Part shown: positions 1 to 8,730 of the stretch, piece by piece | Numbering within the stretch: position 1 is the stretch's first letter | How the letters are laid out: the number at the start of each line of letters is the position of its first letter | DNA from: Gordonia hongkongensis | GTDB taxonomy: Bacteria; Actinomycetota; Actinomycetes; Mycobacteriales; Mycobacteriaceae | DNA length: 64,000 nucleotides | NCBI RefSeq assembly: GCF_023078355.1 | Contig: NZ_CP095552.1 | Location: 1,364,001-1,428,000, forward strand | Reading direction: 5' to 3' | The notes under the pieces: model-generated | What the model was told of the DNA's origin: nothing | Database searches by the model: none | The model's input: only the letters and a program-made list of their open reading frames with translations | Made by a program: the position numbers and the translations under genes

Positions 1-273
1 CCGCTCGCGAGCGAGGAGTATTCGGCGACGGTGTCCGCGCCGGGGGAGGCAGTCGGCTGGGCGCACCCGGCGGTGGTGCGCTTCGGGGCGTCGCGGGGGA
101 TCGAGATCCCGCACGGCGATGTCCGGCTACACGACGAACTGTGGATCGCGTTGCGCAGCAACGACGGCGGAGACGGCCCCGATGTCGCACGGGAAGTGCG
201 GGTCGACTGGTGGGTCGACGACGCGGGTGTCACCCACCTCGAGCGTCCGGGCCGGCGTCGATCCCCGCGGTGA
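1..273 (+). CDS. 3' end of an unidentified protein (partial)
   Basis: The reading frame is open from the first base and ends with TGA at 271-273, so the start lies outside the window. About 90 residues are visible. They are rich in charged and tryptophan residues (VDWWVDDAG near the end) and the codons are strongly G/C in third position, as in neighbouring genes, which supports real coding. I see no family motif and assign no function. Its last 44 bases overlap the convergent TetR gene. Confidence 0.55.
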   Translation, partial: PLASEEYSATVSAPGEAVGWAHPAVVRFGASRGIEIPHGDVRLHDELWIALRSNDGGDGPDVAREVRVDWWVDDAGVTHLERPGRRRSPR

Positions 274-826
274 GGATCGACGCGAGCTGGCGGTAGGCGG
301 CCGCGTCGTCGAGTCCGGTCGCGGCCCACACCTCGCGACGCTGGATCCGGCTCATCATCGATGAGGCGAGGTCGGCGGCGAACGCGGCGTCGACGTTGCG
401 GAACTCGCCGGCCGACACCCCGTCGGCGATGAGCGCTTGAACCCGGGACGATGCCGCCGCGGTGTTGCGCTCGTACAGCGCGCGTGCCGGTTCGAACGCG
501 TCGAGATCGCGCATGAACGCCTCCGAGGCCGGCGCCAGCGCCTCACCCACCGCCACCAGATAGACGATGACCCGTTCGCGCGGACTGGACGACGCCGCGA
601 CACGTGACTCGACTTGTTCGGTCGCGCTGCGGAAGAAGTGCGTCACGGTGGCGGTGACCAGTTGTTCCTTGCTGGCGGCGAGGGTGTACAACGTCGACTT
701 CGAGCAACGGAGTTCGGCCGCGATGGAACCGATCGACAGGTGTGCGAACCCCTCGCGCAGGATCAGCTCGAGAAGGGCGTCGAACAGCGCGGCACGTCGG
801 CGGGTGGCGAAACCCTGGGTGGCCAT
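230..826 (-). CDS. TetR/AcrR family transcriptional regulator
   Basis: This 198-residue protein has the usual TetR size and layout. A helix-turn-helix lies at about residues 28-55 (LSIGSIAAELRCSKSTLYTL), followed by an all-helical ligand-binding half. The ATG at 826 follows GGGAG at a suitable distance. It is divergent from the acyl-CoA dehydrogenase at 916, and an inverted repeat lies between them, so repression of itself and of that dehydrogenase is the simple inference. The inducer is unknown, possibly an acyl-CoA or fatty acid. Confidence 0.88.
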   Translation of the reverse strand: MATQGFATRRRAALFDALLELILREGFAHLSIGSIAAELRCSKSTLYTLAASKEQLVTATVTHFFRSATEQVESRVAASSSPRERVIVYLVAVGEALAPASEAFMRDLDAFEPARALYERNTAAASSRVQALIADGVSAGEFRNVDAAFAADLASSMMSRIQRREVWAATGLDDAAAYRQLASILTAGIDAGPDARGG

Positions 827-863
827 GCGTGCTCCCTTCCGGCTGTACGTACGCTGCCTGAAA

Positions 864-891
864 TAGTACTGTGAAGAAGACCTGAGTACTA
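864..891. promoter_or_regulatory. Candidate TetR operator in the divergent promoter
   Basis: TAGTACT (864-870) and AGTACTA (885-891) form an exact inverted repeat separated by 14 bases, so the half-site centres are about two helical turns apart. It lies between the divergent TetR and acyl-CoA dehydrogenase starts. That is a typical position and geometry for an autoregulated TetR site. Binding is inferred. Confidence 0.5.
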
Positions 892-915
892 GTTTCGTAA
901 CCCTGGAGGTCTGGA

Positions 916-2055
916 ATGCCGGTCGATCGCCTGCTCCCCAACGACGAGGCGCGCGACCTGATCGCGCTGGTCCGCGACATCGCCGACAAGCGCATGGCGC
1001 CGATCGTCGACCAGCACGAGAAGGACCGCCAGTACCCGGACGGGTTGTTCGCCGAACTGGGTGAGGCGGGATTGCTCGGGCTGCCGTACCCGACGGAGTG
1101 GGACGGCGGCGGCCAGCCGTATGAGGTCTACCTGCAGGTGCTCGAGGAGCTCGGCGCGCGCTGGGCTGCGGTCGCCGTGGCGGTCAGCGTGCACGGGCTG
1201 GCCTGCCATCCGCTGTTCAACTTCGGCACCGACGAGCAGAAGCAGCAGTGGCTGCCGGACCTGTTGAACGGCAAGCTGATCGGGGCCTACAGCCTGAGCG
1301 AACCCCAGGCCGGCTCCGACGCCGCGGCCCTCGCGTGCCGCGCGGTATCGACCGACGGCGGCTACTCGATGACGGGTTCGAAAGCCTGGATCACGCACGG
1401 CGGCATCGCCGATGTGTACAACGTCTTCGCCCGCACGGGTGAGGGTTCCAAGGGGGTGTCCTGCTTCTTCGTCGCCCGGGACACCGAGGGGCTCAGCTTC
1501 GGCAAGCCGGAGGACAAGATGGGCCTGCATGCGGTCCCGACGACCGGCGCCACCTACGACGACGCGTTCGTCGAGGAGGGACGCCGGCTGGGGGCGGAGG
1601 GGCAGGGGCTGCAGATCGCCTTCTCCGCGCTCGATTCCGGACGCCTGGGCATCGCTGCGGTGGCCACCGGCCTGGCGCAGGCGGCGCTCGACGCCGCCGT
1701 CGACTACGCGCAGGAACGAGCCGCGTTCGGCCGCAAGATCATCGACCACCAGGGGCTGTCGTTCGTGCTGGCCGACATGGCCGCCGCGGTCGACTCGGCC
1801 CGCGCGACCTACCTCGACGCCGCTCGACGCCGCGACGCCGGCATCGACTACACGCGGGCGGCGGCGACCGCCAAACTGGTGGCCACCGACGCCGCGATGA
1901 AGGTCACCACCGATGCGGTCCAGGTGTTCGGCGGTTACGGCTTCACCCGCGACTTCCCGGTCGAGCGCTACATGCGCGAGGCGAAGATCACCCAGATCTT
2001 CGAGGGCACCAACCAGATCCAGCGGTTGGTGATCGGTCGGTCGCTGGCGCGGTGA
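916..2055 (+). CDS. Acyl-CoA dehydrogenase
   Basis: A flavoenzyme of 379 residues, the normal length for a short/medium-chain acyl-CoA dehydrogenase, which makes the trans-2 double bond in fatty acid or branched-chain acyl-CoA breakdown. The sequence shows the FAD-binding stretch YSLSEPQAGSDA (about residues 131-142), GSKAWITHGG, the C-terminal QVFGGYGFTRDFPVERYMR and IFEGTNQIQ with the expected catalytic glutamate at about residue 363. The ATG at 916 is preceded by GGAGG. Divergent from a TetR gene that probably controls it. Substrate chain length cannot be read from the sequence. Confidence 0.93.
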   Translation: MPVDRLLPNDEARDLIALVRDIADKRMAPIVDQHEKDRQYPDGLFAELGEAGLLGLPYPTEWDGGGQPYEVYLQVLEELGARWAAVAVAVSVHGLACHPLFNFGTDEQKQQWLPDLLNGKLIGAYSLSEPQAGSDAAALACRAVSTDGGYSMTGSKAWITHGGIADVYNVFARTGEGSKGVSCFFVARDTEGLSFGKPEDKMGLHAVPTTGATYDDAFVEEGRRLGAEGQGLQIAFSALDSGRLGIAAVATGLAQAALDAAVDYAQERAAFGRKIIDHQGLSFVLADMAAAVDSARATYLDAARRRDAGIDYTRAAATAKLVATDAAMKVTTDAVQVFGGYGFTRDFPVERYMREAKITQIFEGTNQIQRLVIGRSLAR

Positions 2056-2074
2056 GTTCGCCGGCCGTCGGTGT

Positions 2075-2797
2075 TCAGCGCGGGTTGTAGTAGAACGCGC
2101 GGTCGTCGAGGCGCCGGAACTTCGGTCCGCCGAGGCTGATCATCAGCCGCAGGATGGCGGGGATGCGGGCGTAGACCGCGTCGCGGTCGGGACCGGTCAG
2201 CCCTTTCGCCATCAGCGGGCACGTCCGCAGGGTCTCTGCCAGACCCGCGCGCTTGCTCATCTTCTCCTCGAAGGCGTCCCAGTCCTGCGGCGTCAGGCGG
2301 CGCTGCACGATGGCGATGGCGTCGGTCTCCTCATGGGCCAGGTGCCTGCCGAGGACCTCCTGGGCGCGGTGCAGCGCGTCCGCGAGGGTGGCTCGGGTCT
2401 GTTCGTCGGCGCGTTCGGCCATCCGCGCGAAGCCGGCCGCGCACTCCTCGAGCAGCGGATCGATCTCGTCGTGCTCGTCCTCCATCGCCTGCAGGATCTC
2501 CGCCTCGGCGTTGTCGCACCGCTCGAGCAGCAGCGGCCACAGTTCCAGGTCCTCGCCGGTGTGGTGGTGGTGCAGCGCATGGGCGAACATCGCCCATCGA
2601 CGGGATAGCGCACGCCAGGTCCCCGCGTCGTCGACGGGGGTGACCGGAACGGTGGCGGCGAAGTCGGCGAGGTCTCGCCGGAATCCGTGGTGCAGGACGT
2701 ACATCATGAACGGGTCGAGCGGTCCGTCGGGCGCGGCCGCCTGGCCGGGGAGCCGGAGTTGGATCGGGTGAGCGGTGCGGGCGGGGTGGGTCGTCAT
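2075..2797 (-). CDS. Hemerythrin HHE-domain protein
   Basis: The protein has about 240 residues with a four-helix hemerythrin-like core. The metal-ligand pattern is visible as HHHHTGEDLELWPLL, MEDEHDEIDPLL and LGRHLAHEETDAI, which supply the His and Glu/Asp ligands of a di-iron site. Such proteins bind oxygen or nitric oxide or sense iron and redox state; which applies here is not known. The frame is open far upstream, but ATG at 2797 has GAGGA eight bases before it and starts just ahead of the conserved part; ATG at 2812 is the alternative. The last about 50 residues lie outside the domain and have no recognised motif. Confidence 0.82.
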   Translation of the reverse strand: MTTHPARTAHPIQLRLPGQAAAPDGPLDPFMMYVLHHGFRRDLADFAATVPVTPVDDAGTWRALSRRWAMFAHALHHHHTGEDLELWPLLLERCDNAEAEILQAMEDEHDEIDPLLEECAAGFARMAERADEQTRATLADALHRAQEVLGRHLAHEETDAIAIVQRRLTPQDWDAFEEKMSKRAGLAETLRTCPLMAKGLTGPDRDAVYARIPAILRLMISLGGPKFRRLDDRAFYYNPR

Positions 2798-2907
2798 CGT
2801 GCGGGTCCTCATCGATAGGGGTCGGGCGGGTTCGAGGACCACACTGGGCGGTGACGCTTGCGGCGTACTTGAGGGCGACTTGAGCGACGCCTGGATAGGG
2901 TGGCGGG

Positions 2908-3489
2908 ATGTTCCCCTCTCCGACGACGATCGACGAGAACATCCTGAACTGGGTGGTCGAGAACCGTTCGGAGCCGTGGGTCTCGATCGCCGAAGTGGTG
3001 ACGGTGCTCGGCAACACGGTGACGATGTTGGTGCTGACATGTGCGGTCGTGGTGACACTCGCCGTGACCCGGCACCGGGTCGACGCGGTCTTCGTCGGCG
3101 CCGGAGTGCTTTTCGGATACGGTCTGATGCAGGCACTCAAGTACTCGTTCGCGCGGGACCGGCCACCCGTCGAAGACCGTCTACTGAACATCGACACCTT
3201 CTCGTTCCCCTCCGGGCACGCGATGATGACGATGGTCGTGTTCGGGCTGTTCGCTGTCACGGCGTTTCGCTGCTCGCCCTGGGTGCGGGCGCATCGCTGG
3301 ATCCTCGTGATCGCCCCCGTGCTGTCGATCCTCGTCGGCCTCACCCGAATACAACTCGCCGTGCACTGGGCCACGGACGTCGTGGCCGGATGGTTGTTCG
3401 GGGCGATCTGGGTGGTGTTCTGTACCTGGATACTGCTCCGGTACGAATCACGCCGCGGCTCCGGCGTTCTCGTCGGGAACCGGCAATAG
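2908..3489 (+). CDS. PAP2-family membrane phosphatase
   Basis: A 193-residue membrane protein with about five hydrophobic segments and all three signature motifs of the type 2 phosphatidic acid phosphatase superfamily: KYSFARDRPP (KX6RP), FPSGHAMM (PSGH) and a GLTRIQLAVHWATDVVAG block (SRX5HX3D-like). The histidines of the second and third motifs are the expected nucleophile and acid/base. Such enzymes dephosphorylate lipid phosphates, for example undecaprenyl diphosphate or phosphatidic acid, at the outer face of the membrane. The substrate is not determined here. It diverges from the hemerythrin gene across about 110 bases. Confidence 0.88.
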   Translation: MFPSPTTIDENILNWVVENRSEPWVSIAEVVTVLGNTVTMLVLTCAVVVTLAVTRHRVDAVFVGAGVLFGYGLMQALKYSFARDRPPVEDRLLNIDTFSFPSGHAMMTMVVFGLFAVTAFRCSPWVRAHRWILVIAPVLSILVGLTRIQLAVHWATDVVAGWLFGAIWVVFCTWILLRYESRRGSGVLVGNRQ

Positions 3490-3757
3490 GTCACGCGTTC
3501 ACCCGGACCATCCGCCGCGACATCTCCGGAAGCGGGGGCAGTTTGGTTCGACATGCGACTCATATTGCCCCCTGCTTGTGCGAGGATTTCGGGCCCAGGG
3601 GTTGGCAGACATGTTCTTCCTACTCATTGATCCATACATGGAGACCAGTTGGCTCTCATGGAGACGGGGCGCCGGTTCTGACGACGGCGCGCCCCGTGGT
3701 GTTCCGCGGGCGATCTACCGCGCGGCGGGGTGAACCCGGCGAGCGGGTTCTCGTCAC
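3490..3757. other. Non-coding stretch with a GC-rich hairpin before the mycofactocin remnant
   Basis: I see no gene here. An imperfect GC-rich inverted repeat runs from 3664 to 3697 (ACGGGGCGC opposite GCGCCCCGT, with a bulge) and could be an old terminator. No T run follows it. The base composition is less regular than in coding DNA, as expected next to decayed sequence. Confidence 0.4.
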
Positions 3758-4345
3758 AGGATTTGGTGGGACGCGACCGTCACCGAGGCGCAGCGCCGCG
3801 CCAAGAAGCGGCTGCCCAAATCGGTGTACTCGTCGCTGGTCGCCGGCACGCAGGCCGGTGTCACCGTCGACGACAACGTCCGCGCGTTCTCCGAACTGGG
3901 CTGGGCGCCGCATGCCGTCGGTGCGCAGTCCGATCGCGAGATGACGACAACGGTGATGGGAGAGGAGATCTCGTTCCATCTGTCGGCGTTCGGTTCCGAT
4001 TCCAGCGGCGGCCTCCCCGGCCTCAATCTGTGTGGTGCGGGACGCGTGGTCTGCCTCATCGACCCGGTCGGCGACGTGTACGCGTGCCCGTTCGCGATCC
4101 ACGAGAACTTCCTCGCCGGGAACATCCTGTCCGACGGCGGACCTGTTCACCGAATTGCGCGAACCGCACGCCGGCGCCTGCACTAAGTGTGCGCATTTCG
4201 ACGCCGGCCGCGGCGGCTGCATGGCCGCGAAGTTCTTCACCGGCCTCCCGCTCGCCGGCCCCGACCCGGAGTGCGTGCAGGGTTATGGCGAGGAACTCCT
4301 CGCCGGCGACCGCACGAAACCGACCGCCAACCCGCCTAGCTTTTC
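3758..4345 (+). pseudogene. Chimeric mycofactocin remnant: mftD N-terminus joined to mftC C-terminus
   Basis: From 3764 the frame reads WWDATVTEAQRRAKKRLPKS and continues to VMGEEIS at about 3978, matching my recall of the N-terminus of MftD (lactate-dehydrogenase-like flavoprotein). It then runs in frame into LPGLNLCGAGRVVCLIDPVG and YACPFAIHENFLAGN, the SPASM-domain end of the radical SAM maturase MftC. After SDGG (about 4138) a short deletion shifts the frame; the MftC end resumes as DLFTELREPHAG, GGCMAAKFFTGLPL and DPECVQGYGEELL. A SPASM cysteine is also lost: HFDAGRGGC where family members have a Cys before RGGC. No start codon exists between the in-frame stop at 3731 and the fragment. 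The usual order is mftC then mftD, so the pieces are swapped. Non-functional. Confidence 0.85.
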
Positions 4346-4487
4346 GACCCGGGTCCGGCCTGGTTGCGAGCGGGGTGAATTCGACTGGGGTGTCACTGTG
4401 GAGTTGTCAAGGGACTGATGCGGTCCCGGGTGTGGCCCGGGTGCGGAAGGTGCTACGCGAAAGTCTGGTGGTCTGTGGCGGCAGCGG

Positions 4488-5726
4488 TCAGGCGGCGTCG
4501 TCGAGTCGCATGGTGCGTCTGTTGTAAGCGGGTAGTGGTCGGCGCTGCGGATCGATGGTCGCGGGTGGGACAAGCCAGGGATGACGGTCGAAACCCATCA
4601 CGATGTCCCAGCCGTGGTGGTGGACCTGCGTATGGCAGCGCTGACACAGCAAACAGCCGTTGTCGAGGTCGGTGGGTCCACCGTCGGCCCACGACTTGAT
4701 GTGGTGGACCTGGGTATATGACGGTGGTGCACCACATTTGATGCAGCAGGCGTCGCGGACGATGATTGCCTTGCGGAGGTGTGCCGGATACAACCGACGG
4801 GTGTGACCCATCTGCAGCGGTACGCCCTCACTGTCGAGGACGATCTCGGTCAGGGATCCGTCGCAGGAGACCTGTTTCGCGATGGCATGGCTGACCGTCC
4901 CGGTCCACGGCAGCGTTGCGAGTTCTCCGGTGGCGGGGATGGTCAGCATCAGTTGCGTGCGTGGACTTCCGACGGTATCGATGGTCGCGCCGATCGCGGC
5001 TTGGTCGAGGATCAACTCGAAAGCGTCGGCACGGCGCTGCTCGGCGGTGCGACGATCTTCGGCGCCGTCGGGTTCGGGCCGTGGACGCGATCGTTCGTCG
5101 ATCATGGCCTGGAACTTCTCGCCGACGATCTGGGTGAGGTCGGCCCGGATTTCGACGCGGCCGTCGTCGGTGGTGTGGGCGTTCACCGAGTTCAGCGATG
5201 GGTCGGCGGCGGCGGGGACTCCGGTATCGGAAGCGTCGGCAAGGCCGTTGGCGACGGCTCGGGCGAACTTGAGCACTTCTGCCGGTGTCGCGCCCGACAG
5301 TGCTTGGGCGATGAGCTCGATCTCGTACTCGGAGCGCTCGTCATCGGAAATGCCGTCGGCGCAGCACTTCTCGATCTGGTTCATTCCACGAATGATGGCA
5401 TCGACGATCTCGCTGGACACCCGCCCGTCGGCGGCGTGACGCGCCAGGGCCGGCAACGTCGGCAGGGCATCGACACTCCGCATGGTGCGAAGAGCGGCGG
5501 CCGGCGCATGGCCTGACTCGATCAGCAGCTTCTTGGTGGTGCTGCCGGCTTTCTGGGCGATACGGAGTTCGTCGAGTTGCGATGTGTGGGTGACGATCTG
5601 GTGGTCGACGGTGTTGCGGATCAGGCGCAGCGTCTCGAGTGCGTCGAACGTCGCTCTGCCCGTGGGGTCATCGGCGGGTGGTGTGGTTTCGATGAGCTGA
5701 TCGAGGAGAGTGGCGAGCTCTGGCAT
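4488..5726 (-). CDS. DUF222 / HNH endonuclease domain protein (13E12 repeat family)
   Basis: About 412 residues. An N-terminal DUF222 helical region is followed by a C-terminal HNH nuclease motif: CIKCGAPPSYTQVHHIKSW, then DNGCLLCQRCHTQVHHHGW, with two CxxC zinc pairs and the HH-N-H residues. This family is very common and multicopy in mycobacteria and Gordonia; its biological role is unsettled, and mobile-element or HNH-nuclease origins are suspected. ATG at 5726 (MPELATLLDQL) fits family starts and has GGAG immediately upstream; another ATG lies at 5747. A second, interrupted member sits at 34,806-37,933. It adjoins the mycofactocin remnant. Confidence 0.85.
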   Translation of the reverse strand: MPELATLLDQLIETTPPADDPTGRATFDALETLRLIRNTVDHQIVTHTSQLDELRIAQKAGSTTKKLLIESGHAPAAALRTMRSVDALPTLPALARHAADGRVSSEIVDAIIRGMNQIEKCCADGISDDERSEYEIELIAQALSGATPAEVLKFARAVANGLADASDTGVPAAADPSLNSVNAHTTDDGRVEIRADLTQIVGEKFQAMIDERSRPRPEPDGAEDRRTAEQRRADAFELILDQAAIGATIDTVGSPRTQLMLTIPATGELATLPWTGTVSHAIAKQVSCDGSLTEIVLDSEGVPLQMGHTRRLYPAHLRKAIIVRDACCIKCGAPPSYTQVHHIKSWADGGPTDLDNGCLLCQRCHTQVHHHGWDIVMGFDRHPWLVPPATIDPQRRPLPAYNRRTMRLDDAA

Positions 5727-6074
5727 GACTCCAAGGTACAGGAACATACATTCGTGGATCTCGAGGTTTCTCCACAGGCTCGAGATCCCGAAATTGTCGA
5801 CTGTGCAGTCGATTTCGTTGAATGCGCGTTGATCGTTGACAGTTATGAACTTCAGTCACACCCGTTTCGATTTCCGGTCGAAAAGTGGTGGGTTTGTCAC
5901 GAACAAAGGCCTCGACGGTCGCTCGGGGTCGCTCGGCGGGCGCGAGCTATTCAGCCGGGGCGCACCCGGGCTCGCTGTGCAGATGCGGGAACTGCTCGGT
6001 CGGTGTGAGCGGCCGCCGAAATTCCCCCGGGTGGGGGACAGTCGAACCGCGTCGGACTGGGATTCACTGGACGG
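5727..6074. other. Intergenic region with a perfect palindrome
   Basis: No gene is visible in this 348-base divergent spacer. It carries a perfect palindrome TCGACTG-TG-CAGTCGA at 5797-5812, about 70 bases upstream of the DUF222/HNH start, and a TTGACA hexamer at 5836-5841 on the plus strand without a clear -10 partner. It presumably holds promoters for both flanking genes. Confidence 0.4.
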
Positions 6075-8660
6075 ATGTCGAATGCGGGGCCACCCGACGA
6101 TGACGCGACCGTGCCCGGACCAGCCGACCGGGACGAGTCGCCGACGACGATCCAACCTGCCCGCCCGACGGTGGTCCCGGGGGTGTCGCTGAACAAGGCC
6201 CCGGCGCCGGACCCCTACGCCGCCACGCAGACGGGCCCGACGCCGCAGTACCCACCGCCGTATCAACAACCGCCGACTGGCTATCCGCCGCCACCCGGAC
6301 AGCCCCAGTACGGCTACCCGCCGCCGGGCTACCCACCGCCGGGTTACCCACGACCGGGGTACCCCCAGCCCGGATATCCCCAGCCCGGGTACCCGCGCAG
6401 GTCCAATCGGCGCGCGTACCTGATCACGGGCGTCGCGTTGGTCTGTGTCCTCGCGCTGGTCCTCGGGGGCGTCGTGTGGTGGAAGGCGTCCTCGTCGAGT
6501 GGCAATTCCGACGACACGCCGGACCTCGTCGCCGGTCAGCTCACCGGTTCGTTCCCGACCGCGCCGAGTCCAGCCTGGAGCGTCGACGCGAGTTCGTTGG
6601 GTGGTACGGGGTACGTCTCCGGTCTGCCGCTCGAGGCGACGTACAGGACTCAGGGTGCGGTCTACGACGACCACACATTGGTGACGCTCGTGCAGGTAGG
6701 TGACTCCACGAACGGCCCGGCACTGCGGCCCATCGGGATAGACGCCGAGTCCGGCCGGGCGTGGTCGTTCGACGAACCCGTGTCCGGGTGCTCGGACTCC
6801 ATCGTGGACAGCACCATCGCCTGCCTGGGTCGGGGCGCCGCGTATTTCATCGACGTCCGGACAGGTCGCGAGATCGGCCGTGCTCCCGCTCCGCCGCAGG
6901 CGTTCGGGATCGCGTTCAACGGGAAGGCGGCGTTCGTCCGCGATTTCAGTGGTGGCAACGAACGCCAGGTCGTGTTCCACAAGGTCACACCAGGAGGCGT
7001 GGAGTGGCACCGCACGATCGACCTGCCCGAAGCGCTTCCGAGCGGGGACGCCTCGCAGTTCATCGCCACCGACGAGCTCGTCGCGAGCGCCGACGGCGTG
7101 GTCGCCGTCATCTCGGCCGACGACGGCCGGGAGATCTTCACGAGTCCGGGCCGTACCGGGATGGTGCCGCGCCCGGACGGATCGGTCCTCGTGGTGACGG
7201 GCAGCATGACAAGCGGCGCCCCGACGAATGGTCCGGTCGTCGTGGTCCGGCCGGACGGCACCACCAGCGACTTGGCGGGTATGAGCGTGGAGTCCGCTGC
7301 TGTCATGACTCCGACCCAGAGCGGGCGTGTGCTCATCGACGGTGCATACACCGACGTCGCGGACGGGGCGCGGATCTGGACGACGACTGATCTCCCGGCC
7401 CACACCTCGCCGACCGTCGTGCTGGCCGATGACCGTGAAGTCGTGTGGACGACGCACGACGCTGTCACTGCAGTCGATGCCATCTCCGGCCAGACGTTGT
7501 GGACGACTCCGACCGGGCCGGTCTACGGGTCGACCGGCCACGCCGTCACCGACGGCGAACGCCTCATCGCGCCCATGGCCGACGGCGGCGTGACCGCCCT
7601 GGATCTGGTGGGCGGTGCGCCGGTGTGGTCGGTGCCCCCGTCCACGATCGGCAACACCCCCGCCGCGGGTGTCACCGAACCGCGTCCGGCATTGACGTTC
7701 GCCGTCGGCGACCGCCTGGTCACGATGACCGCGACCACGATCACCGGCTTCGCGCCCACCGGTCCGGAGGCCATCGTTCCGGGCACGACTCGCGAGGCCG
7801 GCACCGCCGACGGCGGCGAACCCGAGTACGTCACGCCGTGCGGGGCGCCCCCGGTGTTCACGCCGCAGTCGTTCCGCACGTCGGCGGGTGGGCTGGGCGT
7901 GACGATGAAGGTCACCGCGAAGTGTCCGGGCGGCGACGTCCTGTACGGGCCGCAGACACGCATCACCATCTCCGACGGCAGCGGCATCGTCGCGTCGGGC
8001 AACTTCGACTTCCAGCGGGCACCGGTCGCGGTGCCCTCGCTCGACGGGGCGGGCGAGGCGCTGACGATGGAACTCACCTATCCGCCCGGGAGCTTCTTCC
8101 GGCTGCCGGACACGCTCGGTGCCCAGGGGAGTGCGGCCGGCGACGGCCGCTACCTCGTCGACTGCGACAAGGGCCCGACCTCCGGGGCCGCGCCGAAGCT
8201 CGCGACTCCGCAGTCGGGAACGGCCGCGTCGTCGACCGCCACCGGGGTGTCGTTCCCGGCCGGAGCCGACGTGACGGCGAGCAGCGTCAGCGCCCTCCGT
8301 CTGCAGGCCGACGCGGATCGGGCCTTCATCGTGGCGAACCTGAACAACCGGTGGGTGGCGCAGCTGAGCTCCAAACGGCCGGGTCTCGTCGCCGAGGGGC
8401 GGACCTGGACCGACCAGGCCATCCTCGACGAGTTCCTGGCACTCCGGTTGCGGTTCAACGACGTTCGGCTCCTGTGGAGTGACGAGTGGCCGGTGTTCTC
8501 GTACCGCGGCTGGTGGGTGACGGTGGCCGCGGCGACCTTCCCGGGCCCGGTCGAGGCCAACAACTGGTGTCGCGCCCAGGGATTCGGCCCGGACAACTGC
8601 TTCGCGAAACTGGTGAGCACCACGGCCGGACCGGAGCGGACGACCCTCTACTGGAAGTGA
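6075..8660 (+). CDS. Membrane-anchored PQQ-like beta-propeller protein with GYPxP repeats
   Basis: 861 residues. The N-terminal 110 are cytoplasmic, rich in proline and tyrosine, with about six GYPxP repeats at residues 80-107 and an RRSNRR basic stop. One membrane helix follows (about 113-136), so the remaining about 700 residues lie outside the cell. These contain repeated strands such as GQTLWTTPTGPV and GGAPVWSVPPS, typical of PQQ-type eight-bladed propellers, then a Cys-containing beta domain and a distinct C-terminal domain (about 735-861) with WPVFSYRGWWVTV. Proline-rich tails of this type occur on actinobacterial envelope and division proteins. No catalytic residues are recognised; a binding or sensing role at the cell surface is inference. 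ATG at 6075 is the first good start. Confidence 0.8.
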   Translation: MSNAGPPDDDATVPGPADRDESPTTIQPARPTVVPGVSLNKAPAPDPYAATQTGPTPQYPPPYQQPPTGYPPPPGQPQYGYPPPGYPPPGYPRPGYPQPGYPQPGYPRRSNRRAYLITGVALVCVLALVLGGVVWWKASSSSGNSDDTPDLVAGQLTGSFPTAPSPAWSVDASSLGGTGYVSGLPLEATYRTQGAVYDDHTLVTLVQVGDSTNGPALRPIGIDAESGRAWSFDEPVSGCSDSIVDSTIACLGRGAAYFIDVRTGREIGRAPAPPQAFGIAFNGKAAFVRDFSGGNERQVVFHKVTPGGVEWHRTIDLPEALPSGDASQFIATDELVASADGVVAVISADDGREIFTSPGRTGMVPRPDGSVLVVTGSMTSGAPTNGPVVVVRPDGTTSDLAGMSVESAAVMTPTQSGRVLIDGAYTDVADGARIWTTTDLPAHTSPTVVLADDREVVWTTHDAVTAVDAISGQTLWTTPTGPVYGSTGHAVTDGERLIAPMADGGVTALDLVGGAPVWSVPPSTIGNTPAAGVTEPRPALTFAVGDRLVTMTATTITGFAPTGPEAIVPGTTREAGTADGGEPEYVTPCGAPPVFTPQSFRTSAGGLGVTMKVTAKCPGGDVLYGPQTRITISDGSGIVASGNFDFQRAPVAVPSLDGAGEALTMELTYPPGSFFRLPDTLGAQGSAAGDGRYLVDCDKGPTSGAAPKLATPQSGTAASSTATGVSFPAGADVTASSVSALRLQADADRAFIVANLNNRWVAQLSSKRPGLVAEGRTWTDQAILDEFLALRLRFNDVRLLWSDEWPVFSYRGWWVTVAAATFPGPVEANNWCRAQGFGPDNCFAKLVSTTAGPERTTLYWK

Positions 8661-8730
8661 CGGTGCCCGACGCCGCGCCGGTTTGCTCGGAACGATGACG
8701 AGTAATCGGTTCATCGCGATACGGTCGGGT

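Noticed and set aside
2331..3563. Long minus-strand frame overlapping the hemerythrin and PAP2 genes
   Set aside because: Lies across two well-supported genes and has no motif; a by-product of high GC.
3730..4527. 265-residue plus-strand frame over the mycofactocin relic
   Set aside because: Its translation has no MftC or MftD similarity; the recognisable pieces are in the other two frames.
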